Assembly: GCF_001518015.1 (NCBI RefSeq)
Contig: NZ_LPUY01000025.1
Span: forward strand, 1-64,000
Origin: Tritonibacter horizontis
GTDB taxonomy: Bacteria; Pseudomonadota; Alphaproteobacteria; Rhodobacterales; Rhodobacteraceae
Direction of reading: 5' to 3'
DNA length: 64,000 nucleotides
Below the pieces are notes generated by a model. That model was not told the origin of the DNA. It did not search any database and saw only the letters and a program-made list of their open reading frames with translations. The translations under genes and the position numbers were made by a program. Below, one piece after another: positions 26,494 through 35,312 of this stretch (within the stretch, counting starts at the first letter, position 1; each line of letters starts with the position of its first letter).

Positions 26494-27535
26494 AACAGGT
26501 TGCTGAAGAAGTCGGTCATGAGGGATGCTGTTCCTGCCGCCTCGGCTTGGAGACGTTTCTTTGCCGCGGATCCTGTCGAGGTCACCATGAACGGTCTGGG
26601 CGATGCCGCCCACGGTTTTGGCCCAGCCGAAGGGTTCCTTGATTTTCTTTCTGCGCTGCTGCGACAGGGCGTAGCCCGGATGCTGCGTGGTGCGCCCGTC
26701 GATGGCGGAGTAGCGGGCCCTCTGTGCGACGTGCGGTGTCACCACCATCCGCCTGAGCGCGGCGACGAAGTCGGCGCTGTTGTATCCCTTGTCTGCTCCT
26801 AGTGTAAGGTGCCGGGTTGAGCCAGGGGAGTGTCGATTGATCATCTCGAGCGCGGCCTTGCGTTCCCCATGACCATCGGCGTAGGTCAGATCTGCCTGCA
26901 CGACCAACCCATTGCGGTTCTCCATCAGCTTATGCCCCATGAAGCACAGTGTCGCCGCGGCGCCAGGCGCTTTCTTGTACAGGCGGGCATCAGGATCCGT
27001 CGCGGTGGTGTGGGGCGCCTTGGAGCGCTTCTGGCCCCGGAAGTTCACTTCGGCGTTGCGGGTCTGACGGGGCGGGTCGGGCATCGGCTGGTGGCGGTAG
27101 CCTGCCGGGATCGCCGCCATCACCTTGCGCGAAATGTCTGTGGTGAGTAGTCGGTCGCGGTTCTTGGTGAACACGGTTGCCACCTACACGGGATCGTCGA
27201 CCCTGAGGCCGACAAACCAGCGGAACATCAGGTTGTAGTCCATCTGCTCCATCAACTGCCGCTCCGACCGAATCGAGTATAACATTTGCAGAAGGCTGGC
27301 GCGGATCAGCCGCCCTGGCGCGATGGAGGGGCGACCGAAGTCGGTGTAGAGCGCGTGGAACTCGGCATCGAGGCTCACCAGTGCATCATTGACGATCCGA
27401 CGGAACAACATAGCTGTACAGCGACCCGTTCGCCTGGTCCGTCCCGCGCATCCCCACCTCCTGCCGCCGCTATCGTGCTGAAGGTGAATCATGTTCTCGA
27501 AACCGCGTCGAGCCCGGTCTTTTTCAGCGGCCTGG
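26494..27535 (-). mobile_element. Degenerate IS5-type insertion sequence
   Basis: Imperfect inverted repeats at 26494-26515 (AACAGGTTGCTGAAGAAGTC) and 27513-27535 (CCGGTCTTTTTCAGCGGCCT) bound a 1042-base element holding a broken transposase. It lies 15 bases from the stop of the MFS gene and about 200 bases upstream of the TetR gene, separating two catabolic operons. No target duplication was identified. The ends are proposed by matching the two repeats by eye. Confidence 0.6.
26560..27460 (-). pseudogene. IS5-family transposase, multiply disrupted
   Basis: The conserved blocks of an IS5 transposase are present in order: MRGTDQANGSLYSY, IVNDALVSLDAEFHALYTDFGRPSIAPGRLI, LLQMLYSIRSERQLMEQMDYNLMFRWFVGL, TLGADKGYN (DDE Asp), KKIKEPFGWAKTVGG (DDE Glu region). 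Three lesions inactivate it. A deletion plus frameshift lies near 27420. An in-frame amber codon lies at 27184-27186, where a tryptophan codon (VWVATVFTKN) is expected. The reading frame is lost near the C-terminus around 26580. Confidence 0.8.
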
Positions 27536-27550
27536 TAAGCGAGCATTTGT

Positions 27551-28714
27551 TCAACTCTGCTGGTTTTGAACGCGAGACCGCTCAAGGACGACCGCAACGG
27601 CGATTCCCAATGCGGCTAGCAGAGTTCCTGACAACGGCGGGGCTCCGCGTCCTGCGATGTCCAGCGCGTAGGCGCCCACAGCTATGCCCAATCCTTGACC
27701 CAAATAGATCATGGAGCTGTTGATCGACAGAACTAATGTCGCTGCAGATCCCGCTGAAACAGCCAGTCGGGTCTGCACGATCGCGGCAATCGCAAACTGG
27801 GCCAAAGGGCCTAAGAGGATGCTCAGAGCCATAAGTCCCAAACCAGCTGAACCCGCCAATCCAGAATAAAGCGGACCGACCAATATCCCAAGAGAGGCAA
27901 CCATGACGCCAAACAAGAGCGTAAGACTGTAGGGTGATCGACCGCTTTCCAATCGCGCGCCGAATCTTAAGCCGATCAGGCCGCTCACACCGGCGAGCAA
28001 CTGCATTGCTGCGATGCCGCGGCCATCAAAGCCGGTCAATGTAGTGATTGTTGGGCCGATAAGCCCAACCAGACAGAACATTGATGTAAACGTCAGGAAC
28101 GTGATCAACAAATAGACTTTTGCCTCTCCGCTTATCGAGGCAGGTGATGTGCTAGCGGAAACCTGCGCCACCTCACCCAATCCTGGTACCTTGACCCAGA
28201 CAAACCCGAGTGCGAAAGCACAAACTGCTGCGGTCAACGCGAAGCTTGCCGCCCAGCCGAACTCCGCTCCCACCAACGACCCGGCCGGAACCCCAAACAT
28301 CAGTGAGAAAGGGACACCAGCATATACAGCTGCCACCGCCCGAGCACGCAGTTCTGGAGTGTTAGCTTGGGTCGCTAGAGTAACTGCCAATGGAAAGGCC
28401 AAGGCGCCAAGCCCGCCTGAAAGCGCGCGCAGCCAAAACAGCGTCCGATAGTCCAAGGCAAATGCAGAAGCCAAATTCGACACCGTAAGGACTAGCAATG
28501 TGCTCAACAACAAGTGTTTGCGGTTAAGGCTGCTGGTAAACTTGGCAAGCAGCGGTCCGCAGAGCGCGCAAACAATAGCAAAAGCCGATTGCAACGTGGC
28601 AACGGTGGACACTGAAACACCGAGGTCACGGGCCATCGGGTCCAAAAGCCCAGAGAAGACGAAGGCACCCATGGTAAAACAGAACGGACATAACATCAGG
28701 GCAAATAGCATCAT
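27551..28714 (-). CDS. MFS transporter
   Basis: A 387-residue protein with twelve predicted membrane helices, and the helix 2-3 loop LLAKFTSSLNRKHLLL in the position of the MFS signature. It resembles DHA1/AraJ-type drug or metabolite exporters. The start overlaps the thioesterase stop by four bases, so it is the last gene of the thiolase-thioesterase-MFS operon. It may export a product or the inducing compound. The IS5 remnant begins just beyond its stop without disturbing the frame. Confidence 0.85.
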   Translation of the reverse strand: MMLFALMLCPFCFTMGAFVFSGLLDPMARDLGVSVSTVATLQSAFAIVCALCGPLLAKFTSSLNRKHLLLSTLLVLTVSNLASAFALDYRTLFWLRALSGGLGALAFPLAVTLATQANTPELRARAVAAVYAGVPFSLMFGVPAGSLVGAEFGWAASFALTAAVCAFALGFVWVKVPGLGEVAQVSASTSPASISGEAKVYLLITFLTFTSMFCLVGLIGPTITTLTGFDGRGIAAMQLLAGVSGLIGLRFGARLESGRSPYSLTLLFGVMVASLGILVGPLYSGLAGSAGLGLMALSILLGPLAQFAIAAIVQTRLAVSAGSAATLVLSINSSMIYLGQGLGIAVGAYALDIAGRGAPPLSGTLLAALGIAVAVVLERSRVQNQQS

Positions 28715-29220
28715 GATCTTGCTTCAACCGGTTTGATGAAACATGTGGTCGTGCCAGTCGCGAGCAGATTACCCTCGGCATCGGTTACACGGCCATATGC
28801 AGTTGCCGTCCGGTTGGCACGGTTTTCAAGCTGGGCCTTGCAAACCACCTGTCCGGTGTCGGCGCGGATCGGGCGAATGAACTTCACTTCCGTCCCCAAG
28901 GAGCTGAACAACTCCCCCGGCAACAGGCTGCTTTGAACAGCACAGCCTAACGCCGAATCCAAAAGCGCCATCGTCCAACCACCGTGAATGATCCCCATCG
29001 GGTTCAAAAACGCTTCGGACGGAATACCGAGAAAAGTGCAGTGCCCCTCACTGACTTCATGTATCCATTGTTTGGTGGTTTGTACGATGGGTGGCGCTGG
29101 TAACTCTTTGGCGACAATGTTGCGCATTACTTCTAGCCCGCTCAGATGCGTGATATCCTGTGGACGGGCCAAACCATAGGCGAGCTCCGGCAAGGGCACT
29201 TCGACTGAGACCGTATTCAT
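28711..29220 (-). CDS. PaaI-type hotdog thioesterase
   Basis: From ATG 29220 (MNTVSVEVPLPELAYG) the protein has 169 residues; a longer frame from 29289 lies inside the thiolase gene region and is rejected. The hotdog core has NPMGIIHGGWTMALLDSALG, the PaaI/4HBT motif (N, HGG, D), and SLGTEVKFIRPIRAD. It would hydrolyse an acyl- or aryl-CoA. It is 16 bases downstream of the thiolase and overlaps the MFS gene, so the three are co-transcribed. Confidence 0.88.
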   Translation of the reverse strand: MNTVSVEVPLPELAYGLARPQDITHLSGLEVMRNIVAKELPAPPIVQTTKQWIHEVSEGHCTFLGIPSEAFLNPMGIIHGGWTMALLDSALGCAVQSSLLPGELFSSLGTEVKFIRPIRADTGQVVCKAQLENRANRTATAYGRVTDAEGNLLATGTTTCFIKPVEARS

Positions 29221-29236
29221 GTTTTTTTCCGTCCAT

Positions 29237-30439
29237 TCAACTTTTGTGACTGATTTCGATTGCAATGGCGGTCGCTTCCCCACCTCCAATACAAAGTGCA
29301 GCGATGCCCTTCGACAAACCTCTGTTTCTCAAGGCGTGAACCAATGTCACAATGATCCGAGCACCAGTGGCACCAATTGGATGGCCAAGCGCACAGGCCC
29401 CGCCGTTAACGTTCAAATTCTCGCGTGGGATTCCAATGTCTTTGGCCGCCGCCATCGCGACAACGGCGAAGGCCTCGTTGACCTCGAACAGATCGACATC
29501 CCCTGCCGCCCATCCGACGCGGGCCAAGAGGGTCTCGATCGCGGGGATTGGGGCCGTTGTGTACCAACTGGGATCTTGGCTGTGAGTGGAATGGCCGGCT
29601 ATCGTGGCCAAAATTGGCATGCTTTCGGCTTCCGCGGTGCTTCGCCGACAGAGAACCAACGCCGCTGCGCCATCCGCATTTGCCGAAGAACTGGCCGCTG
29701 TGATAGTTCCGTTCCCTGCAAACGCGGGCTTTAACTTTGGGATTTTTTCTGGTGAAACCATCGCTGGGCGTTCGTCTTTGTCCACGGTGATCGGTCCGGC
29801 ACGGCCGGGAACCTCTATGGGACTGATTTCTGCGTCAAAGGCCTCGCCCTGACTTGCCGCACGCGCACGTTGCAATGTTTCGATTGCAAAAGTATCCTGA
29901 GCATCGCGCGTTAGGTGGTATTTAGATGCGGCAGCCTCGCCGAACAGTCCCATGGGTTTTCCAGGCTCATAGGCATCTTCCAACCCGTCCCACATCATAT
30001 GGTCGAGCACCTGTTCATGACCCGCTTTATGCCCATACCGCATTTTAGACAGCATAAACGGGGCATTGGACATGGATTCCATACCACCGGCAACGACAAT
30101 ACGCGCACTTCCCGCAACGAGAAGGTCATGGGCCAGCATCACCGATTTCATTCCTGATCCGCAGACCTTGTTTACCGTTGTCGCCCCGACAGAGTCCGGC
30201 AATCCCGCCCCTCGGCAGGCCTGCCGCGCCGGAGCCTGCCCGACGCCACCTGGCAACACGCATCCGATTAAGGCTTCGGACACATGTTCAGGCGAGAGTT
30301 TGGCATCCCCAAGGGCGGCAGAAATCGCCGTAGAGCCAAGCTCAGGAGCGCTCAAGGAGCTGAGTGCTCCCAAGAACGCCCCGAGCGGCGTGCGCCGGGC
30401 CGCACAGATGACGATGGGATCGGGAAGGTTTTTTTGCAT
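29237..30439 (-). CDS. Acetyl-CoA acetyltransferase family thiolase
   Basis: A 400-residue thiolase with the acylation cysteine in NKVCGSGMKS (about Cys92), the histidine in GHPIGATG and the second cysteine in ALCIGGGEA. Length and motifs are complete. It either condenses acyl-CoAs or cleaves a 3-ketoacyl-CoA. With a hotdog thioesterase and an MFS protein behind it, it probably ends a degradation route, though the substrate is unknown. Two TAGATT-N8-AATCTA palindromes precede it, between this gene and the divergent TetR gene. Confidence 0.9.
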   Translation of the reverse strand: MQKNLPDPIVICAARRTPLGAFLGALSSLSAPELGSTAISAALGDAKLSPEHVSEALIGCVLPGGVGQAPARQACRGAGLPDSVGATTVNKVCGSGMKSVMLAHDLLVAGSARIVVAGGMESMSNAPFMLSKMRYGHKAGHEQVLDHMMWDGLEDAYEPGKPMGLFGEAAASKYHLTRDAQDTFAIETLQRARAASQGEAFDAEISPIEVPGRAGPITVDKDERPAMVSPEKIPKLKPAFAGNGTITAASSSANADGAAALVLCRRSTAEAESMPILATIAGHSTHSQDPSWYTTAPIPAIETLLARVGWAAGDVDLFEVNEAFAVVAMAAAKDIGIPRENLNVNGGACALGHPIGATGARIIVTLVHALRNRGLSKGIAALCIGGGEATAIAIEISHKS

Positions 30440-30465
30440 GTTTCAATCCTGAGCAAATTTCTATA

Positions 30466-30485
30466 TAGATTATGGTGGTAATCTA
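30466..30485. promoter_or_regulatory. TetR operator site 1 (TAGATT-N8-AATCTA)
   Basis: A 20-base palindrome, TAGATT-ATGGTGGT-AATCTA, 27 bases upstream of the thiolase start. Its outer six bases on each side and the N8 spacing are the same as in the sites at 30499-30518 and 33066-33085. It overlaps the likely thiolase promoter. Confidence 0.7.
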
Positions 30486-30497
30486 AAATGTCAACGC

Positions 30498-30519
30498 TTA
30501 GATTTAGCTCTAAATCTAA
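30498..30519. promoter_or_regulatory. TetR operator site 2
   Basis: TTAGATTTAG-CT-CTAAATCTAA: perfect 10-base arms around CT, containing TAGATT-N8-AATCTA at 30499-30518. It ends 22 bases before the TetR start at 30542, so binding would shut off the regulator's own promoter. This also argues against an ATG at 30488 as the TetR start, since that would place the palindrome inside the gene. Confidence 0.75.
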
Positions 30520-30541
30520 ATGTGAAACGGGAGCCTATCTA

Positions 30542-31093
30542 ATGCGAGTCAACAAAGAGACGGCCCAGAAAAACCGGGCCTCCGTTGTCAAAGCGGCCGC
30601 ACAGCTGTTCCGTGAACATGGATTTGACGGGATTGGCATATCATCTTTGATGAAGGAGGCTGGTTTGACCAACGGCGCATTTTACAAGCAATTCGACAGC
30701 AAAGATTCCCTCGCCTTGGAGGCGACGGAATTTGCGCTCGAACAAAACAGAGAAGCTTGGCGCGACGTTTTGGAGAAAGCTGACGGCACTGCTTTGGAGG
30801 CCTTCAGGGAATGGTATTTGTCAAACGAGCACATCAGGCATCGCGGCCATGGCTGCGCGTTTTCAACACTTGCAACTGAGGCCCCGAGACGCGGTGTGGA
30901 CACGCAGGATGAGTTTGCCAATGCAATCGAAAAATCTCTCGATTTGTTAAGCAACTTCGACCCTATGACGCGTGCAGAATCTTTAAAGATGATTTGCACC
31001 CTTGTCGGTGCCTTGACCTTGGCCCGAGCCGTTGGCGACAATCCACTGAAATCGGAAATCGTTGCGGCAGTGACCGACAAGAAGCCAAATTAA
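30542..31093 (+). CDS. TetR-family regulator, proposed TAGATT regulon
   Basis: A 183-residue TetR protein from ATG 30542 (MRVNKETAQKNRASVV), behind GGGAG. The helix-turn-helix lies at about 10-55 (AAAQLFREHGFDGIGISSLMKEAGLTNGAFYKQF), and the C-terminal domain has GHGCAFSTLATEAPRRG, like TetR proteins that respond to aromatic or electrophilic compounds. It is divergent from the thiolase operon across two palindromes of one design, and a third copy precedes the epoxide hydrolase gene. This suggests that it controls itself and both operons. Confidence 0.88.
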   Translation: MRVNKETAQKNRASVVKAAAQLFREHGFDGIGISSLMKEAGLTNGAFYKQFDSKDSLALEATEFALEQNREAWRDVLEKADGTALEAFREWYLSNEHIRHRGHGCAFSTLATEAPRRGVDTQDEFANAIEKSLDLLSNFDPMTRAESLKMICTLVGALTLARAVGDNPLKSEIVAAVTDKKPN

Positions 31094-31228
31094 CCGAGCG
31101 GGATTTTCGCGGACCCGCTTCTGTTATAAATCTACCTTGCCTAGCACATATGATTGCGCCGCTTATCGCATAAGGAAAGCAGTGGTTGTCGCTTTTGTGA
31201 TTTCGACCACTCACCGCTTCGATGCCAG

Positions 31229-32044
31229 TCAGAGATTACTAACTTTGGCAAGCCGGTCCGCCAATGTCGCCGCAAAGACGGATTTGCGGTGGGAAATACC
31301 AACCCTGCGTGTTCCGGTATCGGTGCCCGTCAAAGGGCGTAGGGTAATGTCATCACGGGCGCGGCCATGCGAGAGCGGCACAAAAGCGACGCCAAGGCCC
31401 GCCGCCACCAGATCAAGCAATTGCGCGTCATTCATTGCTTCAGCCGCGAAGGACCGGGTTGCATCCAACTCCATGTGATCGGCATTTGGGCAATAGGGTC
31501 GGTGGATCAGCGGTTGATCGCGAAGGTCATTCAACCGGATCTCGGGCAGTTGGGCGAGCGGATGGAAGCGCCCGAATGCCACGCGGAAAGGCTCCTCAGC
31601 CATAGGGATGAAATCATGCCCGGCGGGCACGCAACTGTCCGACAAAAACCCAAGATCGCAATCTTTAGGGTCCTCAGTAAATCCAAACATCAAATTGGGT
31701 GAGCGCTGGCGCAATGCATTCAAGCCAGCCGCAACCCCCTCTAGCAGCATATCAGGGGCGCTATGAATGCGAACCAATTGGTGCGGCTCTTTCTGCATAC
31801 GCAGATCAAGACTGGCCAAATGCGCGACACTGTCCACCGTGTCATGATAAAGCCGGGTCGCAAGGGGAGTTGGCGTTAATCCGGATTTTGACCGCTGAAA
31901 CAAAACCGCCCCCAAGCGGTTCTCCAGCTTTTGTATCGCCGCCGACACTGTGGGTTGGCTGACATCATTCACCCGCGCCGCTTGGCTGAAGGTCTTTGTT
32001 TCAAAGGCACTGGTGAAGTAGCGCAATGTGGTTAGCTCAATCAT
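31229..32044 (-). CDS. LysR-family transcriptional regulator
   Basis: A 271-residue LysR protein: N-terminal helix-turn-helix (TLRYFTSAFETKTFSQAARVNDVSQPTVSAAIQKLE) followed by a somewhat short effector domain. It is divergent from the SnoaL-like gene at 32142, with 97 bases between, and probably controls it. A short inverted segment (TATACCAACTATA) lies at 32053-32065, close to the LysR start, as expected of a LysR recognition site. The effector is unknown. Confidence 0.82.
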   Translation of the reverse strand: MIELTTLRYFTSAFETKTFSQAARVNDVSQPTVSAAIQKLENRLGAVLFQRSKSGLTPTPLATRLYHDTVDSVAHLASLDLRMQKEPHQLVRIHSAPDMLLEGVAAGLNALRQRSPNLMFGFTEDPKDCDLGFLSDSCVPAGHDFIPMAEEPFRVAFGRFHPLAQLPEIRLNDLRDQPLIHRPYCPNADHMELDATRSFAAEAMNDAQLLDLVAAGLGVAFVPLSHGRARDDITLRPLTGTDTGTRRVGISHRKSVFAATLADRLAKVSNL

Positions 32045-32141
32045 ATGCTTTACCTATACCAACTATAGAAAGCATAGCAATTACCTTTGATCCGTAGGGG
32101 TGTCATATCTGGGGTGCCAAAACATAAAATGGAGCATCCCA

Positions 32142-32549
32142 ATGACCCCCACAGCAGTAAAATCCGAAGACACAGTGATCGGACAAGTGATCGCAAAATT
32201 CACCGTCGGCGACCCCTCGCTTTTTGAGCACATGGCAGAAGACATTGATTTTCGCATCGACCATTTCCGCGACGATACAAATGTCAGCTGGCAACAAGCC
32301 ACCTCCCGCCCTGCTTTGATGGCCCTTTTTGGGCGCCTTGCTGAAGAGGTTTTCCCGAAGGGCACAAAAGCACTTGACGTGAGTACATCTGCATTGGGTC
32401 AGGGGTGGTATTTAACCCGCTTCCATCAGCAGTTTTTCTATGGAGTGCGCCAATGTGATGTCACCTCACTGACGTATATTATTTCCCATGAGGCCGACGG
32501 CCTTCTAGACTATTTCCGGGAAACAGTCACAACCGTTGATAACATATAG
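32142..32549 (+). CDS. SnoaL/NTF2-like protein
   Basis: A 135-residue cone-shaped NTF2-like protein from ATG 32142 behind GGAG. The pattern VIAKFTVGDPSLFEHMAEDIDFRIDHF, then aromatic strands (GWYLTRFHQQFFYG), and a final TYIISHEADGLLDYFRE is typical of SnoaL-like domains, which act as small-molecule isomerases, hydratases or binding proteins. No catalytic residues can be assigned. It is divergent from the LysR gene at 31229 and has no downstream partner. Confidence 0.65.
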   Translation: MTPTAVKSEDTVIGQVIAKFTVGDPSLFEHMAEDIDFRIDHFRDDTNVSWQQATSRPALMALFGRLAEEVFPKGTKALDVSTSALGQGWYLTRFHQQFFYGVRQCDVTSLTYIISHEADGLLDYFRETVTTVDNI

Positions 32550-33065
32550 CCGGCGTTGAAACACGGGCAAAGCGCTGAAACGCGCTTTGCCTCGACTAGT
32601 CGACGTAATGAGTTAGCTGTGTGATCGGATTTGGCATAATTTTCTTCCCCTGGTCTGTAGGATCAGTGCAAAGGTCCCAACACAGGTTCAGAGTCAGTTC
32701 TGGATGAAATGGTCTTGAGGCTGCGTCGGTCCGCACCTCCAGGAGATGCGCATACCATTTCGCTTTTTGGTTCGGGTGGAGTGCGTTGGCTAGTTAAGAA
32801 ACAGTGATGATGCGGCCCCTTTTCCCCGGAGCATATGACTACTCCTTCCAAAACCGGTCGCTCGGTGCGTCATGGCGAGGCAACAGCGAAGACAAACCCA
32901 CAATAGACTCTTAATTTCGGACGGGTTTAGTGCTGACTAGGTGGTGCATCTGCATCTTCGTATGCGATGCCATCGATCTTCGACCCGCTTCATGGGCATG
33001 TCCCAGACCCGTTAAGCCGTACACGCCATTGTGCGGGGAACGGTTGGTTTATCAAAATACTTGAA
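32550..33065. other. Intergenic region with no recognised gene
   Basis: About 515 bases between the SnoaL-like gene and the operator before the epoxide hydrolase. Open frames of up to 62 codons occur but lack good ribosome sites and protein-like composition. No repeat or RNA structure was recognised. It could be decayed coding sequence. Confidence 0.4.
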
Positions 33066-33085
33066 TAGATTATAACTATAATCTA
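33066..33085. promoter_or_regulatory. TetR operator site 3 before the epoxide hydrolase
   Basis: TAGATTATA-AC-TATAATCTA: perfect 9-base arms with a 2-base centre, fitting TAGATT-N8-AATCTA exactly. It lies 33 bases upstream of the start at 33119 and is more than 2.5 kb from the TetR gene that has two similar sites. Sharing of the palindrome is directly visible; common control is inference. Confidence 0.7.
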
Positions 33086-33118
33086 AATGTAGAATATTCA
33101 CCAACAGGAGTTGTCCAG

Positions 33119-34135
33119 ATGCCAACGAAAATGTCCGACGCGATGACCGCTGAAACCACGCCCATCTATAAGAAATGGCGACTAGACCCGAGTGCGATAG
33201 CGCTCGCCCCTTTGGCGCGGCTGCAATCAACCGTGTGGGGATTGGTGGCTGCCACCACGGTTCTGGTGATGGGCCAACAAAGTCACGCAGACGCATTGAG
33301 CACTTTTGAAGACAGTGTCACACACCATTCCGTGTCGACCTCGGGTGTTCGGATTCACTATGCCGAAAAGGGTGAAGGAGACACAGTTCTCTTTCTGCAT
33401 GGTTTTCCCGACCATTGGTTAACGTGGTGGCGTCAGATGGAGGCTCTTTCCAAAGATCACCACGTCGTCGCAATGGATATGCGTGGCTTTAATCTAAGCG
33501 ACCAACCGATAGATCCAGAGGACTACTTGATTGAAAAACTGATCACCGATGTTGAGGCCGTCGTGAAGGACATCGGAAATGGCCCTGTTACTTTGGTTGG
33601 TCATGACTGGGGTGGTTTCGTTGCGTGGAATGTTGCAATGCAGCGGCCCGATTTGATATCGCGCGCGGGGATCGTAAACATTCCACACCCATGGGCGATG
33701 GCGGATGCTCTTGCAACCAACCCCGCGCAAGAGGCAGCCAGTCAATATGTTGATTTCTTCCGTGGCCCAAACGCACTCTCGGGGATCGCACGTGATCAAA
33801 TTAGCGCATGGGTTTCCGATCCCTTGTATCTGGAACGGCACAACGCGGCGATGGATAGATCCAATTTGGATGCGATGCTAAACTATTATCGTACCCTATA
33901 CCCGCAACGGCCCTACAAAGCCTTTAACACGGAACCGCCCCAAATCACCGTACCCACACTGATTGCTTTTGGGCAGCAGGACCCGTTCTTGTTGGTTTCC
34001 GGCCTAAGTAACACATGGAATTATGTTTCTGCTCCACTGACAATCTCAGTCTGGCCGGACGCGGGTCACTTTGCCCAGCATGACCAACCCGAACGGCTTA
34101 ACCAGCTCTTAAAGGATTGGATCTCCTCCAACTGA
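33119..34135 (+). CDS. Exported epoxide hydrolase-like alpha/beta hydrolase
   Basis: The 338-residue protein starts at ATG 33119 behind CAGGAG. An unusually long N-terminal leader (about 58 residues with a hydrophobic stretch TVWGLVAATTVLVMG and a possible cut after SHA) suggests export or membrane anchoring. The catalytic domain has the oxyanion segment LHGFPDHWLTWW, nucleophile Asp in GHDWGG, cap-domain tyrosine region AMLNYY and terminal His in DAGHFAQH: the pattern of epoxide hydrolases and haloalkane dehalogenase relatives. The truncated relative at 20903-21469 matches its C-terminal part. It forms an operon with the NmrA-like gene and is preceded by the TetR palindrome. Confidence 0.85.
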   Translation: MPTKMSDAMTAETTPIYKKWRLDPSAIALAPLARLQSTVWGLVAATTVLVMGQQSHADALSTFEDSVTHHSVSTSGVRIHYAEKGEGDTVLFLHGFPDHWLTWWRQMEALSKDHHVVAMDMRGFNLSDQPIDPEDYLIEKLITDVEAVVKDIGNGPVTLVGHDWGGFVAWNVAMQRPDLISRAGIVNIPHPWAMADALATNPAQEAASQYVDFFRGPNALSGIARDQISAWVSDPLYLERHNAAMDRSNLDAMLNYYRTLYPQRPYKAFNTEPPQITVPTLIAFGQQDPFLLVSGLSNTWNYVSAPLTISVWPDAGHFAQHDQPERLNQLLKDWISSN

Positions 34136-34179
34136 CTGGCGCCTGGAGCTTAATTCAAAAAGACAAGGATACGGAAGCA

Positions 34180-35109
34180 ATGACCAAGAAGAATGTTCTA
34201 ATTACTGGCGCAACCGGCGTAACGGGCGGGCATGCACTGAAACACTTGATCAGGGGAGACCTCCATGTTCGAGCTCTTGTCCGCCGCAAGGACGATCGCG
34301 CCAAAGCTCTAGAACAGATGGGTGTTGAGATTTGCACCGGTGACATATCAAATTCTGCAGATGTTGGCGCAGCATTGTCCGACGTTGACAGAGCCTACTT
34401 CGTTTATCCCATTAGACCTGGCCTGGTTTCCGCCGCAGAGAAATTTGCGGAAGCGGCGCAAGCCGCAGGCGTTCAATACATCGTAAACATGTCGCAGATT
34501 TCAGCGCGCCAAGATGCAACCAGCCAAGCTGCACTTGCGCATTGGTTGGCAGAGCGAGTTCTGGATCGTTCTGGTATTGCCGTCACACATTTGCGTCCCA
34601 CGTTTTTTGCTGAATGGATGACACGAACGGCCCCAATGCTTGCTCGCGGAGATACGATCTACTTGCCGTTTGGCGGAGGATTTCACGCACCGATCACGGG
34701 CGCGGACCAAGGTCGTGTTATTGCCGCACTACTTGCGTCACCGGATCTGCACAGTGGCAAAACCTATACGCTTGTAGGGCGCAAAGAAATGGCACCTGAA
34801 GAGATGGTTACTGAATTGGGGAAGGTCCTCGGAAGGGATCTTAGTTTTCAGCAGATATCCGCCACTGATTTCTGCGTTCCGATCAAACAACAGATCCAAA
34901 CGATGCACCCCGACGCCTCCGATGCAGATTTGATCGGACAACTGACTGAAATCGACTTTCTCGCGCAACATCTGACAGAAGTGGCCAAGGATTACGCCAA
35001 AGGCATGTTTGGCGGGGTCAATACAACCGTTGAGGACGTAACGGGTGTGCCAGCGCAATCTTTGGAAGCTTTCTATCGGGAGAATTTGGACATGTTCCGA
35101 CGCCCCTAG
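34180..35109 (+). CDS. NmrA-like NAD(P)-binding protein
   Basis: From ATG 34180 (MTKKNVLITGATGVTGG) the protein has 309 residues, with the Rossmann motif GATGVTGG at 10-17 and the pattern of atypical SDRs of the NmrA/quinone-reductase-2 type (YIVNMSQIS, THLRPTFFAEWM). Such enzymes reduce quinones or sense NADP redox state. The classic YxxxK is absent, as usual in this group. It follows the epoxide hydrolase by 44 bases on the same strand, so it likely acts in the same pathway under the same control. Confidence 0.8.
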   Translation: MTKKNVLITGATGVTGGHALKHLIRGDLHVRALVRRKDDRAKALEQMGVEICTGDISNSADVGAALSDVDRAYFVYPIRPGLVSAAEKFAEAAQAAGVQYIVNMSQISARQDATSQAALAHWLAERVLDRSGIAVTHLRPTFFAEWMTRTAPMLARGDTIYLPFGGGFHAPITGADQGRVIAALLASPDLHSGKTYTLVGRKEMAPEEMVTELGKVLGRDLSFQQISATDFCVPIKQQIQTMHPDASDADLIGQLTEIDFLAQHLTEVAKDYAKGMFGGVNTTVEDVTGVPAQSLEAFYRENLDMFRRP

Positions 35110-35262
35110 GCCCGAAACCCATCTAGTGGTGTGCTGAGACATGCACTAAGCTGGCGGAGCTTTCTGTTAACAGGCGCAGCAATTCCAACAACACTGCCGC
35201 CGCGGCTGTTCCGAAGTCAGTGGGGGCTGCTCCGGCTGGGGCGGTATCGTATCATAGAGCAT

Positions 35263-35312
35263 TCCCTACCTTCGCTGCGCGCTGCATGAACTGGTAGGGA
35301 GCGAACTTTTTT
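35263..35312 (+). terminator. Possible terminator hairpin
   Basis: TCCCTACC at 35263-35270 pairs with GGTAGGGA at 35293-35300, followed by a T6 run at 35307-35312. The 22-base loop is long, and it starts 153 bases after the NmrA stop, so the assignment is tentative. It may end the epoxide hydrolase operon. Confidence 0.4.

Noticed and set aside
32663-32851. Minus-strand 62-codon frame in the 32.5-33 kb gap
   Set aside because: No ribosome site, no domain, uneven composition.
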